Positions 8,461 through 19,776 of a DNA stretch of 24,845 nucleotides are shown here, piece by piece. Within the stretch, counting starts at the first letter, position 1; each line of letters starts with the position of its first letter. Under the pieces are notes generated by a model, which saw only the letters and a list, made by a program, of their open reading frames with translations, did no database searches and was not told the origin of the DNA. The DNA is from Terana coerulea (taxonomy: Eukaryota; Basidiomycota; Agaricomycetes; Polyporales; Phanerochaetaceae): positions 1-24,845 of the forward strand of contig JAKOGH010001175.1 in assembly GCA_024811115.1 (NCBI GenBank). The letters are read 5' to 3'. A program made the translations under genes and the position numbers.

Positions 8461-11302
8461 AGAGGGTGGGCAGAAAAGATGGCAAATGTACTGATCAGCG
8501 CGATGTGACGTTGGTACACAGAATTTATACACGTTTATATTCAGATGCTGCCTTTGTGTTCAAGCTTCTTTCGATCATCGGGAATCCGCGGTCGGTTTGG
8601 ACCGCGCGGTGGCGCCAACGCCACAAAGGCGTTCAGAGCGCCAAGCACACCGGTACCGACACCCTGAATAATTTCTCGCAACGCGGCTCATTCTTCAACT
8701 TCGCGGATATTGAGTATGGCGAGCTTACGAATAAGCAGCAATGCTGCATCAGGTGCTCAATGTATTCCTCGAAATCCAATGTGCTGGTATGCTATAATGA
8801 TATGTGATGTTGACAAAGCAATTAGCAGTCCATTGGATGTGTGCGCATGGGATTCCGTCCAGTGATGTCCTGCCGGCATTCCGTCAAACAGATGCGGATA
8901 ACAGCATCCCTGCAAATAGAGCAGGGACGAGTACTTGCGGTCGAGCTGTCCGTTTCCATCGTGGAAGTTCCTAGAGACTAGAGGTGCGAGCACACGGCAT
9001 ATCTCGGGGTTCTTGATGGCTAAAGATCTCGATACCGTCATGCGTCGCTGCGTGCCGCGCGCCGCATCTGTACGTGAAAGGCCTATCAAAGACGCATCAG
9101 TTAAGAACGAATAGACAGTGAGTGTCGCAGATGGCAGGATGTACCAGTAAATCTGGACCGCTCGAGCACACTAAGGCGCGCGACGACGCTCTATAATGAC
9201 AGTCACTTGGTTGTGGCTCGTAGTCCGTACACAACCGAGCGAAATTGGACGTGCAGGGGCCGTGGGAGAACGTCATTAGACAGCTGGTAAGCGAGCGAGA
9301 GGATGCGAGATGCACTGATTTGTCAATGAAGAAGGCGAGCTGAGTCGTCTCCCTCCGTCGCTGCAGCTCTGGGGACAGATAGTCAGAGACGGCGTTAGGG
9401 CATCGTGGTGCGCCAGGCGAGATTTGGGATTGGATGGCGTCGCGAGTAGCTTGAAAATCGCATTGCCGATATATATTGCATTTCGCTGACCGAGGGTTTG
9501 GCGCTGGATGGACTTGCAGACGGAACAGTGAAGGAGATGCTGCGAGCGAGCGAGGTGAGCCTACATCGCCGTGCCAGTGGACGTTCCAGCTTACCTGGTT
9601 CTCAGTTGGATGTTGGGCTGACCCCTCGCCTTGCGTCGCCCGCCGGTCAACAGAATACGCCGAATGCTGTCTTCCGAAGGCGACGCCCTAGGTGTCAATG
9701 ACACTCTGGACCCGGCGTGCGTTCTTCCTGCTTGTCTTATGGAGCGAACAGTGTCTCACGTGGTTTTGACTGCAGGTGGTCGAAGTCTGGGCGTGTCGCC
9801 GTCGAGCGCAGACAACGTGCTACATGCATGGAGGTACCGACAATATTCGCCGTGCCGTTTTGTCTTCCGGGACTTGCGCCACACGGAACTGAATATCCGG
9901 CCTGCGCTTCAGGAGCAATGACGGCATGTAGGGCAAACTTCCTACATAGTTAACTACGAGATGGTACAATGATGAACATGGTGAGATAAGAGGTGAAGCG
10001 CACCACATCGTGCCGCTTTCTACGCTGCGGATTGCGCAGTGCTGACTTGCCCTCCCTAGTGCTTTGGCGGCGACAATTGTCAGATGAGTTCTAAACGAGC
10101 CGTACCACCCGCATATAGTCGGGTGTACGATGTGGAAGGGCCGTGTTTTCCTGGGTGCCGCAGACGCCCAGAGGGAGCGGACGGCGATATGCCCCGGTGC
10201 GCAGTGAACGGGACCAAAAACGCCGGACGGAAAACGAGCGACGGGAAGGATGGAATGCAGTTGGAGCGGCAGCTGACGAACGTCGAAGGGCGCGGCAGCC
10301 AATCCGCGGAGAGACGAAGCTACGTCTAGGCAGTCAACGGCGGTACCCTTTCATCCTGAATGCAATCCTGTCAGCGCAATTTGTCAGCTGTGCTGGCTAG
10401 AGACCCACCTAATGAATGAATCCAATTCACGCCGACTGCGGGAGCTACTTGGAGGGCGCAGCTACGCCAGGAGACATTGTGGTAGGTGCCCAGAAGCAGC
10501 GCACAGACTCGGAGCGAATAAAACACGATCGACCAGGGGCACGTTGCAGTCTAGTATTGCCTTAGACGGCATGCAGTCACAGTGAATGTTCAAGTTTTGA
10601 GCGCACCTTGTGAAGCTCAGCGCTCAGCAGCCCCTGGTCAGATCATGGCGTGTTGCCAAGCTGCACCTGCGTCCGCTGGTTTTGACGGCGGACGCGGAGG
10701 CGCGGGAATCCACATCAGCAAAACGTACAAGCGCTGACGACTGATGAGTGCTGACGAGCACTGAGAGCACTGACGAATGGTTTGGAACCGAAGTTCGAGC
10801 TCTGCTGAAGCCAGACTTTTACTAGATTTTGTATTTTCTTAGTTCCTCATGTTTCATAAACTATGCTGGACGTGAATGATGATGGTTTACTCACCGAAGC
10901 TTTGCTGCAAGAGTCGGATGCAAGAGGGGTCAACAACGTCTGAGAGCGCTCAAAACGACTACTGAGACTGGCGGGCGCTGACGGCACTGAAGGGACTGAA
11001 GCGCGCTGAGATGGCTTCAACCACACACCTTGACCTCGTACCACCACCATCTCGAGTAGACGCCCACCTGCTCGTTTCCTCTGCAGCCTCAATCGTCCCC
11101 ACCCCTTTCTTTCTTAGGTTTCTTTTCGCCTCACTTACGGCGGGGCTCGCTGTGCGAGCCAGTAAGTACGAAAAACGAGGGCCGTCTGGCCTGATCGCGC
11201 CCTGGGGCACCTTTCATAGGGATCAGGCTAGCGGAAACGCTGTCTGATCCCCCCATTGCTGGCATGGGGACCGCTCAGGCGCGAACCATGACCTATGTTG
11301 AC
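8461..11302. other. Region without a supported gene, 3' of the NLR
   Basis: No frame here resembles a family I know, and no convincing intron-linked exons emerged. The longest minus-strand frame (8757-9089) and plus-strand frames around 9476-9921 and 10084-10400 lack recognisable motifs. The first few hundred bases should contain the NLR 3' UTR; no strong polyadenylation signal is evident. A degenerate simple-repeat zone built on CACTGA/GCTGAC words occurs at about 10730-10780 and again at about 10940-11010. The region is bracketed by the inverted copies of MITE family 2. Confidence 0.5.
10730..11010. repeat. Degenerate CACTGA/GCTGAC simple-repeat zone
   Basis: Short words such as GCTGACGA, GCACTGAGA, GCACTGACG and GGCACTGAAGGGACTGAAG recur in two clusters, about 10733-10780 and about 10940-11005, separated by ordinary sequence. 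The units are not exact and have no fixed spacing, so this is a weak, decayed tandem array rather than a clean minisatellite. Confidence 0.4.
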
Positions 11303-11955
11303 TAGTGTTGCCGGTTCAGTTCAGTTCAGTTCGGGCCCATTTTTGTCTAAACCAGAACCAGAACCAAGTGTTTAGTAGCCGAACCAGAACTGAACTGAAC
11401 TGAACCAGCATGAACTGGTTCAGTCGGTTCAGTTCAGGGTTCAAACTGGTTCAAACCATTGAACCATGTAAATATCTGCTTTACTCTGTCAAATCAGTAT
11501 AATCGCAATGGTAAATCATAATAGAGTTATATATTGACATCTAGAAGGGTTTGTATAGTGCAAAAGCCTTATATTATGACGTTTTGAAGCTCAGTGTCTG
11601 ATAAAGGCTGCCAGTTGCCTTTTTGGCAGCTATTGATGGCATCATGTATACACCAAAACATAAGCAGAGCAACATTTGGTGCTCAGTTTACAAGCACAAT
11701 AATGAAAAAATAGTTTAGACATGCTACAGTAAGTAAGTTCATGTACTTTTCTTTATAAATCCCAGTACAAATACACTACATAACGTATGCATGGTTCATG
11801 GTTTGAACCAGTTCGAACTTGGTTCGGGCGTGACAGCCATGCCCGAACCAAGCCAACCAAGTTACCTAGAGGCCAAACCAGAAGACAGAACCAACATGGT
11901 TCGGTTCGTGGTCCCAGTTCTAATCACCGAACCGAACTGAACTTTGGCAACACTA
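11303..11955 (-). mobile_element. Non-autonomous hAT-like MITE, family 2, copy B (653 bp, inverted)
   Basis: The left end is TAGTGTTGCCGGTTCAG and the right end reads TTTGGCAACACTA. Perfect 8-bp duplications ATGTTGAC flank it at 11295-11302 and 11956-11963. Its reverse complement aligns by eye along its whole length with the copy at 6885-7552: the same GGTTC-rich ends, the same AT-rich core, and shared words such as TTGGCAGC, CTAGAAGGGTTTG and GAGCAACATTTGG. It is therefore the same family in opposite orientation. There is no coding capacity. It lies just upstream of the LINE, possibly in its 5' UTR, though that boundary is not visible. Confidence 0.94.
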
Positions 11956-12300
11956 ATGTTGACCTTGCGTCGACGAGGGAGGGACACACTGGGGCTCCGG
12001 CCCTGGTCACTGTCTCGCCCACTGCCTCACGAGGGCCCCACCCGTAAATCCTAAGAAATTAGCAATATATTTGTTGATATCGATGGATAACCGAGAACCC
12101 CCTTGGCGCATGGCTGCCGCCTGTGGGGTGTGTGAACTGCAAGGACCGAGAACTCGCCCGGCGAGGTCTGGACCTCTATGCATGATCCTGAGTCGCACAG
12201 AACTCTATCACATGAAGGGAAGGTGACACGCGTATCAGGGCAGAGTACTGCTGGGCACCGCGCCACTGGACCTCAAGTCCCGTATAAGCTTAGAACCCCA
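11956..12300. other. Sequence between MITE copy B and the LINE body
   Basis: After the target duplication at 11956-11963 there is GC-rich sequence, a short AT-rich stretch around 12045-12085, and then unremarkable sequence. I find no coding frame. It may be the 5' UTR of the LINE, whose left end I could not define, or ordinary intergenic DNA. Confidence 0.35.
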
Positions 12301-13039
12301 GAAATCCGAGCATAAGCCCACTGATAGAGCAGGATGCCGTGGCATCCCGGCCCAATGTATGGACCCATCTCACAACCACCATTGTGGAAGGGCCCCTTCT
12401 GTCCAATCCTGTATAAGGTGGACCAGTATAAAGGAGAGGACAGACAGCGTTCAGCACCAGACTGGTCGGGTTCTGTCAACTCTCCGACTATCATGCTCCT
12501 CAAACAGCAAAGAAGGATCAGGTCAGGGCATGCCCCTCCTGAGAATACACGTACTCTCTCCGACGTGGGAAGTGCCCTCATGCCGTCTCCTGTCTTGTGC
12601 TTGACAAGAACCGGGGAAGAAACAGGCAGGATGGCTCTGTGAGATTGACTCACAGACCCGAACTGTCACAATTAGCATCTCTGCGGATGCAGGGAATAGT
12701 AAGAGTAAGGAGCGAAGCGCAAGCCCAACTCCTGAGACTACTGGAAAGAAGGGGAATAACCACATGGCCGTATAGGCCATATGTATAATATGAATAATAT
12801 GTACACAATTGACAGAATCATGCAACTGGGCTCTTTCTTCTGCGAACACGTGGTAGATGTCCTGGAATGTGCGATCTGTGCGAACCGGGCGTCAGACTCC
12901 TCACACGAGCCTGATCAGCCACCGGAACCCATCCCTCGTGAGCATTCTCAACAACGGGACCGTGAATTAACCCCTGGGGACCTTTTCCGATCGCCAAGGC
13001 GTCCCCATCTCTCCTGCCCTAAGTTATGTGACTGTGCCT

Positions 13040-13350
13040 GAGGAGCACATGCATAACTTCGAGGAACTACCTCCGCCATCTCTGATGAGGAGCACTTTGA
13101 CATCGCACGCCCCTTAGACATAGAGGCAGTCCGACGCGAGGCAGATGCGGCGATGCGTAATAACGCACGCCCTGCCCCTGAACCTCGGGCACCCCGTGTG
13201 ACCATCGAGGACATCGATGACACCGCATTCTCAGAAGAGCCACGGCACGACTGGGAAGGGTTTGACACAGATGAGGATGGGAACGAGGTTCCCGTAACCC
13301 ACAATCTGGACGTTAGAGATTGGCTCTGTATCTCTGCGAACGTGCGAAGT
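13040..13350 (+). pseudogene. LINE N-terminal acidic region before the endonuclease
   Basis: In one frame to about 13318 the product is rich in Asp, Glu and Arg (DEEHFDIARPLDIEAVRREA, then RVTIEDIDDTAF and FDTDEDGNEVP). It appears to lead directly into the endonuclease after a one-base frame slip. I do not see a CCHC zinc knuckle that would mark an ORF1/gag protein. The segment 12300-13040 holds only short broken frames, including a Ser/Lys/Pro-rich stretch near 12700-12760, that may be remains of ORF1. Confidence 0.5.
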
Positions 13351-14090
13351 CCAGACCCAATCAGGGCAACGTGCTCGAAAACTTCCTGGATCATGACATG
13401 ATCATGATCCAGGAACCCTTCTGGGGCATCTCCAAAAGAGTAGCCTCCGGGAAATCCAAGGACGGGAAGTCATTGAAGACACCGTCCATCACAGAAACTT
13501 TGTATGCCTCGGTGCTGCCAAAGGCTGCAGAGCGGTCACATATGTAAACAAGAAGTGGGCGCATTACAGCCCCGCACTTCACCATTGCCAGGCACGGTCC
13601 CCAAAGGGGACATCGTGTGTGCTCTCACGGTGGAAGGGGAAGTCATGAACTTCCTCAATGTATACAACGATTCAAAGTCTCACGCAGCGGTCAAGTGGCT
13701 TGAAAACCACGCCGTGGAACTATCGAACATTGTGACTATGTGCAGAGACTTCAATATCCGTCACATGAAGTGGGATGAGCGGGAGCGGCCGGACTACGAT
13801 CCGTCGCGAAAGCTTGACAACAAGACTAAGCGGTTCGGTGACATCCTCATCGAAGCCGCGGAAGTCAACATCGGACTGTCTTTGCTGAATGACTGCGAAG
13901 CGGGAGGGCCACCGACTTGGATCTTTGCTGGCAAAGACTACAAAGCGGCCTGGAGTACTCGACCTAGTATGGTGCCGAGAGGCCAATGCTACGGATGAGT
14001 ACATTAGAGTCAGAGGAGCGGACCAGCACATGTCGGATCACTGCCTACTGGAATTCTCCGTGCGGGTTAAAGCCGTAAGAGAACCGAAAC
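13318..14090 (+). pseudogene. LINE endonuclease domain (EEP/AP-like), frameshifted
   Basis: This domain nicks target DNA to start reverse transcription. Visible catalytic motifs are MIMIQEPFW with the metal-binding Glu at 13413-13415, RDFNIRHMKWDE (D-x-N) from 13744, LDLVWCRE, and the C-terminal SDH at 14033-14041. They sit in different frames: frame 3 for QEP, frame 2 for the RNFVCLGAAKGC segment, frame 1 for DFN and frame 2 for SDH, so at least three slips lie between them. All key residues are present. The frame damage, not loss of active-site residues, is what disables it. Confidence 0.82.
13383..13415. repeat. 33-nt near-perfect palindrome inside the LINE endonuclease
   Basis: Two perfectly complementary 14-nt arms (13383-13396 and 13402-13415; left arm TTCCTGGATCATGA) enclose a 5-nt CATGA spacer. 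It lies within codons for FLDHDMIMIQE and includes the catalytic Glu codon. Confidence 0.85.
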
Positions 14091-14579
14091 CCACGATCCT
14101 TCACGGATCAAAGGACAGCCGGAAATACTGGCGAGGGCGTCCAGAAGCACGTGTGCAATATCCTGTACGCGGGGCTGAGGGAAGTCAACGAGCAGAAGGG
14201 TCGGGATATCCATATCATCGACAAATTCTCACAGCAGGACATAGACGGCGTCTTTGACAAATTCTATGCGGCAATGTGTAAGCAGTGGGATGATGTGGCC
14301 AAGTGCCCAAATCCTAGCCGCCAAAAAGCAAGTCATGGTGGAACCACGAGTGTTCGCTGCACGAGATAAGACTGCCGTGACCAGGGGTAATCTGCGCAAG
14401 CAGCGCGACCTGGCCAAAGCATTACAAAAAAGAGTGGACCGGGCGATAATTCGCTCCAGACCCTCACGGATCTTACCAACGCACTGGAACAATGCAAGTT
14501 CTGGCGCTGAGGAAGTGCACGAATCTGAGAATCAGCAACATGCGACTCTCGAAACGCCAAACGCGGCCATTTTGAAACC

Positions 14580-16050
14580 AAGATGAGCGCCATGCATCAG
14601 AGCAAAGTGTGGGATGCTGCCGCGTGGACCAAGCCACGGAAGCAGAGCACCAACCAAAGCATCAAAGACAGGGATGGCAACCCCGTCTCTGAACCTGCCA
14701 AACTGGCAGAGGTTCTGCAGGAACAATTCACTAAACGAGCGCCGGAAACCTGCGTCGGCGGAAGGCATAACATTTATCGATTATGCCTACAGAGAGGTGA
14801 CGAACGGCAGTATTTGCCGATCTCCGAGGCCGAAGTAGAGGAAGCGCTCCGTGATACGAGCAACTTCTCTGCTCCAGGCCCAGACCATGCATCATGGTTC
14901 TGGCTAAAGAAGATCATCCTCGAACCTAACGAGGACGAGAAAACAAGGAAGACAAATCCACGTACACCGTGACGCTGGAGGGGATCCGTCCTAGACATGA
15001 TAACATGGTTCTTCAACGCGTGCATCGCGTCCGGAGTCATGCCCACTAAACTCAAGGAATCACGCACTGTTGTCATTCCTAAACCTAATAAGCCGGACTA
15101 CTCCGTAGCTAAGGCATATCGCCTGATAGTTCTCCTGAACTGTCTGGGGAAATTGCTTGAGAAATGTATTGCTAAGCGCATGCAATTCGAATGTCAAAGT
15201 ATGGAGTATTGCATCCCTCCCAGTTTGGAGGAGCAATGCAGCGAAGTACAACTGATGCCGGCGTTTTGCCTCACGCACAACATCAAGGAAGGCTGGAATC
15301 AGGATCTGGAAAGCTCTGTCCTCCTCATGGACATCTCACAGTTCTTCCCGTCCGTGGACCACGCTGACGCTTGTGTACATTCTCAAGCGCTGCAGGGTTC
15401 TCGCTCCTATGCAAGTTCTTCGAGTCATATCTCGTGAGGGGCGACAGACGTCGTTCCTGATCAATGGCATCGCCACTGATCCGGTTGACTTCTCTGTCGG
15501 AGTGGGCCAGGGCTCGGCGCTCGCCCCATTCTGACGAACATATACATCGCGCCCGCTATCTTTAGCACGATTAAGGCGCTTGGAGCCAAAAACACCGCCA
15601 CCATTGGCGTGAACGCTGCAGTTCTATGTGGACGATGGTCTCATCCATGCAGTCACCAGACCGTCGGAACTTCGGAAAGGGGAAACCCAACTGGAGATCA
15701 ACAATCTAAAAATCAGGAAAGTCCTGATGATTATGCTATCCAGATTGTTTGCCCTCGGACTCCAGTTCGAGGAGGACAAACTGGAACTTATGCACTTCCG
15801 CGGGAACAGACACTCGTGGAAATGGAAGGACTCCGATAAAGAGCCCAGCCTCTCGGCCCGCCACTCGCATTCAAAATTGCATCCGGGTGGCAGGTGCTGC
15901 GCGGCAAGCGGCAAATTAGTGATGACAAATCTCGACCGTCGGTACCGTGAGTGGGCCGGCAAAGAGATTAACATCAAACCTAAACCGTTCATGAGATACC
16001 TCGGATTCATGCTGGACCCGAAACTCTCGCTGGAAGCATCAGCATAGAGT
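14580..16050 (+). pseudogene. LINE reverse transcriptase domain, frameshifted
   Basis: The RT shows SAPGPDHASWFWLKKII (the usual APGPDG-type block), VVIPKPNKPDYSVAKAYRLIVLLNCLGKLLEK, motif A LLMDISQFFPSVDHA near 15325, a motif B-like VGVGQGSALAPF near 15497-15532, and motif C FYVDDGLIH at 15622-15648 with the catalytic Asp pair. Then come RYLGFMLDPKLSLEASA and an interrupted thumb/connection region to about 16610 (AIQRVQNVAIRWITDAFKTTP). Stops and slips occur at about 14970, 15436 and 15534-15620. The order and spacing fit LINE reverse transcriptases rather than LTR or group II enzymes. Confidence 0.85.
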
Positions 16051-16689
16051 TCTACTGCAACAAAGGAGTAAGCACCATCACGGGCGCTCAGAATGCTCGG
16101 CACTTCTGAGCGAGGGTTCTCGCCCATCCACAAAGCGGAGACTATACATCTCCAATGTTGTCCCTGTAATCCTATACGGAGCGCAGCTATGGTGGTCCCC
16201 GTATATGCGGAGCAACCACAAAATGTACGAGGCAATCCAGAGGGTCCAGAACGTAGCAATACGGTGGATCACAGATGCCTTCAAAACCACCCCTGTAGGA
16301 GGGATGGGAATGTTTGCGGGCCTGCTTCCCATCAAGCAGCTCGTAACCAAACAAATGAAGAAAGCGTGCATCCGTGCACGCACACTTCCAGAAAGCCACC
16401 CTATCCTCGCATACATGAGTGAGAGAAAAGTGGTCAACGAGAAAGCGGTCTGGGCCACGCTCCATTCAGGACGTGTGAGACCAACCACCAAAAAGGCTAA
16501 GAAGTGTTTCAAACAAACGCCCATTGATCACGCCGAGACCCTCATGGAACTCTCGCATGAAGACAGATTGCCGCTCTCTGATCAGAGCATGCCAGGCAAT
16601 CGCATCTAGGATCTCAAAGATCAAAACAACCCGGTCACCGCGGACGGGCCAGATGACACCATTGTTCAGATCTACGGCCTAACCGGGCG

Positions 16690-17400
16690 TGAACTGGCAT
16701 GGCAGACAGCCCAGGCTCATCCCTAAAAAGGGTACCCCAGGGTTCAGTGAATGGTACGAGCAGTTTGCAGAATTACAAATGCAAGCGGCCGCCAAAGACG
16801 ACAATATGATCCTGTTCACGGACGGATCAATGCTGAAAGACAAGGTGACGGGCGTCCCCTCCACCGGAGCGGCGTACCGGCTACTTGACTTAAAGGAAGC
16901 ACCTGGCCCCATATGACGCCGACGTTCTCGCACAACACAAGTGGCCCTGCGGCCAAGTGACTGTGTTTGACGGCCGAAATGCAAGCCCTATATCGGGGCA
17001 TCCTCCGGCGCTGTGAAAGAGTCAGAAGATGACTTCTATCAGAGGATCAAACGAGGGAGCTAAACTACCACGAGTGGGCAAAACTCCCCGAGAATAAAGA
17101 GAAACCATATGTACCCCTTGAGTATCGCGAGAGGGGCTACAAGTATGAATCTCTCACCATATTTGTGGACAACAGGGCGGCAGGCATTGCCATCCTGAAA
17201 GCTAAAAACAACTCCAGTCAGATGGAGTCGATCGGCGCATGCAAAGCGCTACGGGAATGGCTCGATCAGAGCCGGTTCCCAACACGCCGACTTTCAGTCG
17301 TGTGGCAGCCGTCCCATTATCACATGGAACATGTCATCGGCTTGCACTCTGAGGCTGATGCGGTCGACAAACTTCGCTAAAGAGGGTGCCGAAATGAATC
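16690..17400 (+). pseudogene. LINE RNase H domain, frameshifted
   Basis: RNase H removes the RNA strand from RNA:DNA hybrids and is carried by Tad- and I-group LINEs. The Asp of ILFTDGSM (16809-16832), the Glu of LTAEMQALYRG near 16970, the Asp of TIFVDNRAAGIAIL near 17157, and a late WQPSHYHMEH segment with DKLAKEGA at about 17365-17390 give the D-E-D(-H) pattern. The first stop lies near 16916. A one-base slip separates DKL from AKEGA. Confidence 0.8.
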
Positions 17401-18600
17401 AGCCCACATACACGTCACAATCAGTGGCGAAGCAAAGGCTCTCCCAGCATGCTGTACTCAGCTGGAAGGCCAAGATGAAAAACATCAAGTACCGAGGGAG
17501 CAATCTCTTGGTCGAGAAGGACGAGCACGCTCTCTTCAAACATGCCTAAGCGCCATTGGGGCGCTGAGGAACTTTGGAAACAAAACAAAGTTCTACTCTA
17601 GATTAACGCGCTTCATCACGGGCCACTTCCCCATGGGGAATTCCGAATGAAGCACGGAAAGTGGGAAACTTGACAGTGATGGTGTGAGCAAGTGGACGCC
17701 CAAGCCCGGGCCGTTGTACTGCCCATGCGACACTGACCACCCGAAGTTCGAGACACGACGGCACATCCTGTCACGAGTGCCCATTCTGGATCAGACTTCA
17801 CAAACCTCCTCGGGTTGTACCCGAGCAGGAGCAGTTAGAATTGATCGCTGCGGGAAAGCAGCTTCACTTGCAAAATAAGGAGAACCGCCTTGACATGGCG
17901 GATATCGCCATATTCCTATACCTCAATCTGTTGGTTGCAGCGTTTGAGTGGGGCGACCTCATACAGGACGCCATTGATCGGCACGGAGACATCCGCACAG
18001 GTGTCTGGTGGCGAAACATTGACTCTTGGGACCGAGAGGATGAATTCATCCGACAGGTAACAATTGAGCGCAAGCAGCGCTACTGGGAGTGGCGGCGTCA
18101 ACGTCACGGCCTGAACGGTGGAAAGGCTACCATCAAAACCTTCGGCTGGCATGAATTTGTCACGTTCGAAGAAGGAGAGAGCCCGGAGCAAGAATCAACA
18201 AACACCCCTCCGCTTCTATTCGGAGAAGGAGGGAAGTGTTATCCAGCACGCTTCGCGGCAGTGGGCATCTGATCATCCGGATGACCCCTCTTCCACTTGC
18301 CTCACAAGTGGCTGCGCACAATCATACTGACGGCCGGATCAGCACGTCGTCAAAAGAAGTTCTACCTCCCCCAACACGAGGTGGGAAGACAAGTGGATAA
18401 AGGAGAGAGACAAAGACAAGAAATCTCACCGCAAACACAAAGATAATATCGAGCGTGTCACACAGCCACAGGGCATGTACACGGACATCATGGGAAGGGA
18501 GGTCTTCTCCACTACCTAAAGCACGCGCTCAAGGCGAACTGGAAGAAATACCGGAAGGCTAAAGAAGCGCAGGGACGAGGGATGACCCCGGCCCGTAGCG
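17400..18600 (+). pseudogene. LINE C-terminal region with Cys/His motif and charged tail
   Basis: After RNase H the broken frames give TRFITGHFPMGEF-like sequence and then a CPCDTDHPKFETRRHIL motif (about 17720-17768). This is the C-C-H-H type motif that ends many fungal LINE ORF2 proteins. A further open frame, 17841-18272, includes ADIAIFLYLNLLVAAFEWGD, WRNIDSWDREDEF and a basic RKQRYWEWRRQRH. Lysine-rich coding-like pieces (KERDKDKKSHRKHKDN; KANWKKYRKAKEA) reach about 18600 in other frames. The tail beyond the Cys/His motif is long; it could be a C-terminal extension or sequence of a neighbouring fragment. Confidence 0.6.
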
Positions 18601-19776
18601 CGACCGCCCGAGACCACCTGTATCGCCTCTGGCTGGGTGCAAACTCGTGTCGTGTCTGTGCAATCAAAATTCTCACCTTAGCTTCCATCGGGCCGGCGCG
18701 CATCTGCATTATCACTTGTGTGGCGACGTGCTTTTGCGCTTATCGCTCGCGCTTTCTTGCCGGGATGGCTCTGCGAACCGGGGGTGACTCCTCGCGGGGA
18801 CCAGATGTCCGGAAACTCGGGCCGACTTCACGAACGAAAGGGGGCAACCTCTTCACCGCTGACTGAGGGAGTTCGTGAAAGGCCTACCATTTTCTTTAAA
18901 CCGACTGAGTTGGTTCTTTCAAAGCCAGCGCCCGCCTAGGTATCACATGTGTAGCATAGGGCATGTTCCCTGCACTTTAAATACAATTTGGAGTAAAAAA
19001 AAAAAAAAGAGATGGCTTCATCAGTACCTGTCAGTACCAGCTCAGCGCCAATGCAACTTTGTTGATGCAGCAGGACCTCGGACACTTAGAAACATAGATG
19101 TCTGCTGAATGTAGTAGTTAGACATAGACTCATTCAATATGAGACTTTTGATTACTGACAACGAACTTACTAGTACACACATTGGTATATTCAGATACAA
19201 CTGCAAATTTAGTAAGGACTATCTTGAACTTTTGCGTACATTGCACAATGGCGGCAACGAAGCATGGGTTTGCGTCGTACAAAACATGACACCATGGTAA
19301 GCACTTACACGTTTACACCCCATGGGGACTCTGACTGACAATGCTAACACTAGCCAACGTCAAAACAGCACAATCTGGCTGAGGTTGTTAACTTGGGCAA
19401 CAAAGTTTTACAAATACACCGCCATTGGGCAAAGTGTACAAAAGTTGATAGCTCTCACTAGATTTGCAATTATATGTGAATCTACCAATGTGCTGATATC
19501 GCTGGTAAGCGCCCTGAGCGCGGAAACCCCAGAAATTGCCTTTTTCGTCACTACGCTCTCACGATCGCACTAGGACCCTCGGACACCACCCCCAAAGCCC
19601 CGAGCCGTCGATGTCCCCGACCTACTCTCCCGAGATACCTTGTAACGGCGCCCCTCCGTCACGTCAGTCCAGAACCTGCGCAGTCCCTCGCAGCAGGCAG
19701 TGTGGTCACTAGCCCAAAGATGCGGGCCACATCAGCCCCAGCGAGCTCCTGCCCTGGACTTAGGCATGTACCTAAC
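18600..19776. other. Region without a supported gene, 3' of the LINE
   Basis: I recognise no protein-coding or RNA gene. The left part (18600-19008) may be LINE 3' UTR, since a 14-A run at 18995-19008 could be its tail; the evidence is positional only. From 19009 to about 19570 the sequence is AT-richer with one 83-codon frame (19322-19573) of no known family. From about 19570 it turns GC-rich and leads into the inverted-repeat structure. Confidence 0.4.
18995..19008 (+). repeat. 14-A homopolymer run, possible LINE poly(A) tail
   Basis: An uninterrupted run of 14 A residues lies about 400 bases beyond the last coding-like LINE sequence and on its sense strand. Fungal LINEs often end in A-rich tails. 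No matching target-site duplication was found on either side, so the link is uncertain. Confidence 0.35.

Larger units (their letters stand above)
12300..18600 (+). mobile_element. Decayed Tad-like LINE (non-LTR retrotransposon) with EN, RT and RNase H
   Basis: The order is an acidic/polar N-terminal region, AP-like endonuclease, reverse transcriptase, RNase H, a Cys/His motif and a charged tail. This is the layout of fungal Tad-clade LINEs, which copy by target-primed reverse transcription. The reading frame is broken at many places and by several stops, so this copy cannot be active as it stands. In the endonuclease part the first three slips are each of the one-base-lost type. The left boundary is not visible; 12300 is nominal, because coding-like but broken frames start about there. 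The right boundary is also uncertain: coding-like lysine-rich sequence reaches about 18600 and a 14-A run lies at 18995-19008. No target-site duplication was found. The clade name is inferred from domain order, not from a tree. Confidence 0.85.

Noticed and set aside
8757..9089. 110-codon minus-strand frame as a gene
   Set aside because: No recognisable motif, no supported exon partners and no sign of codon structure beyond chance.
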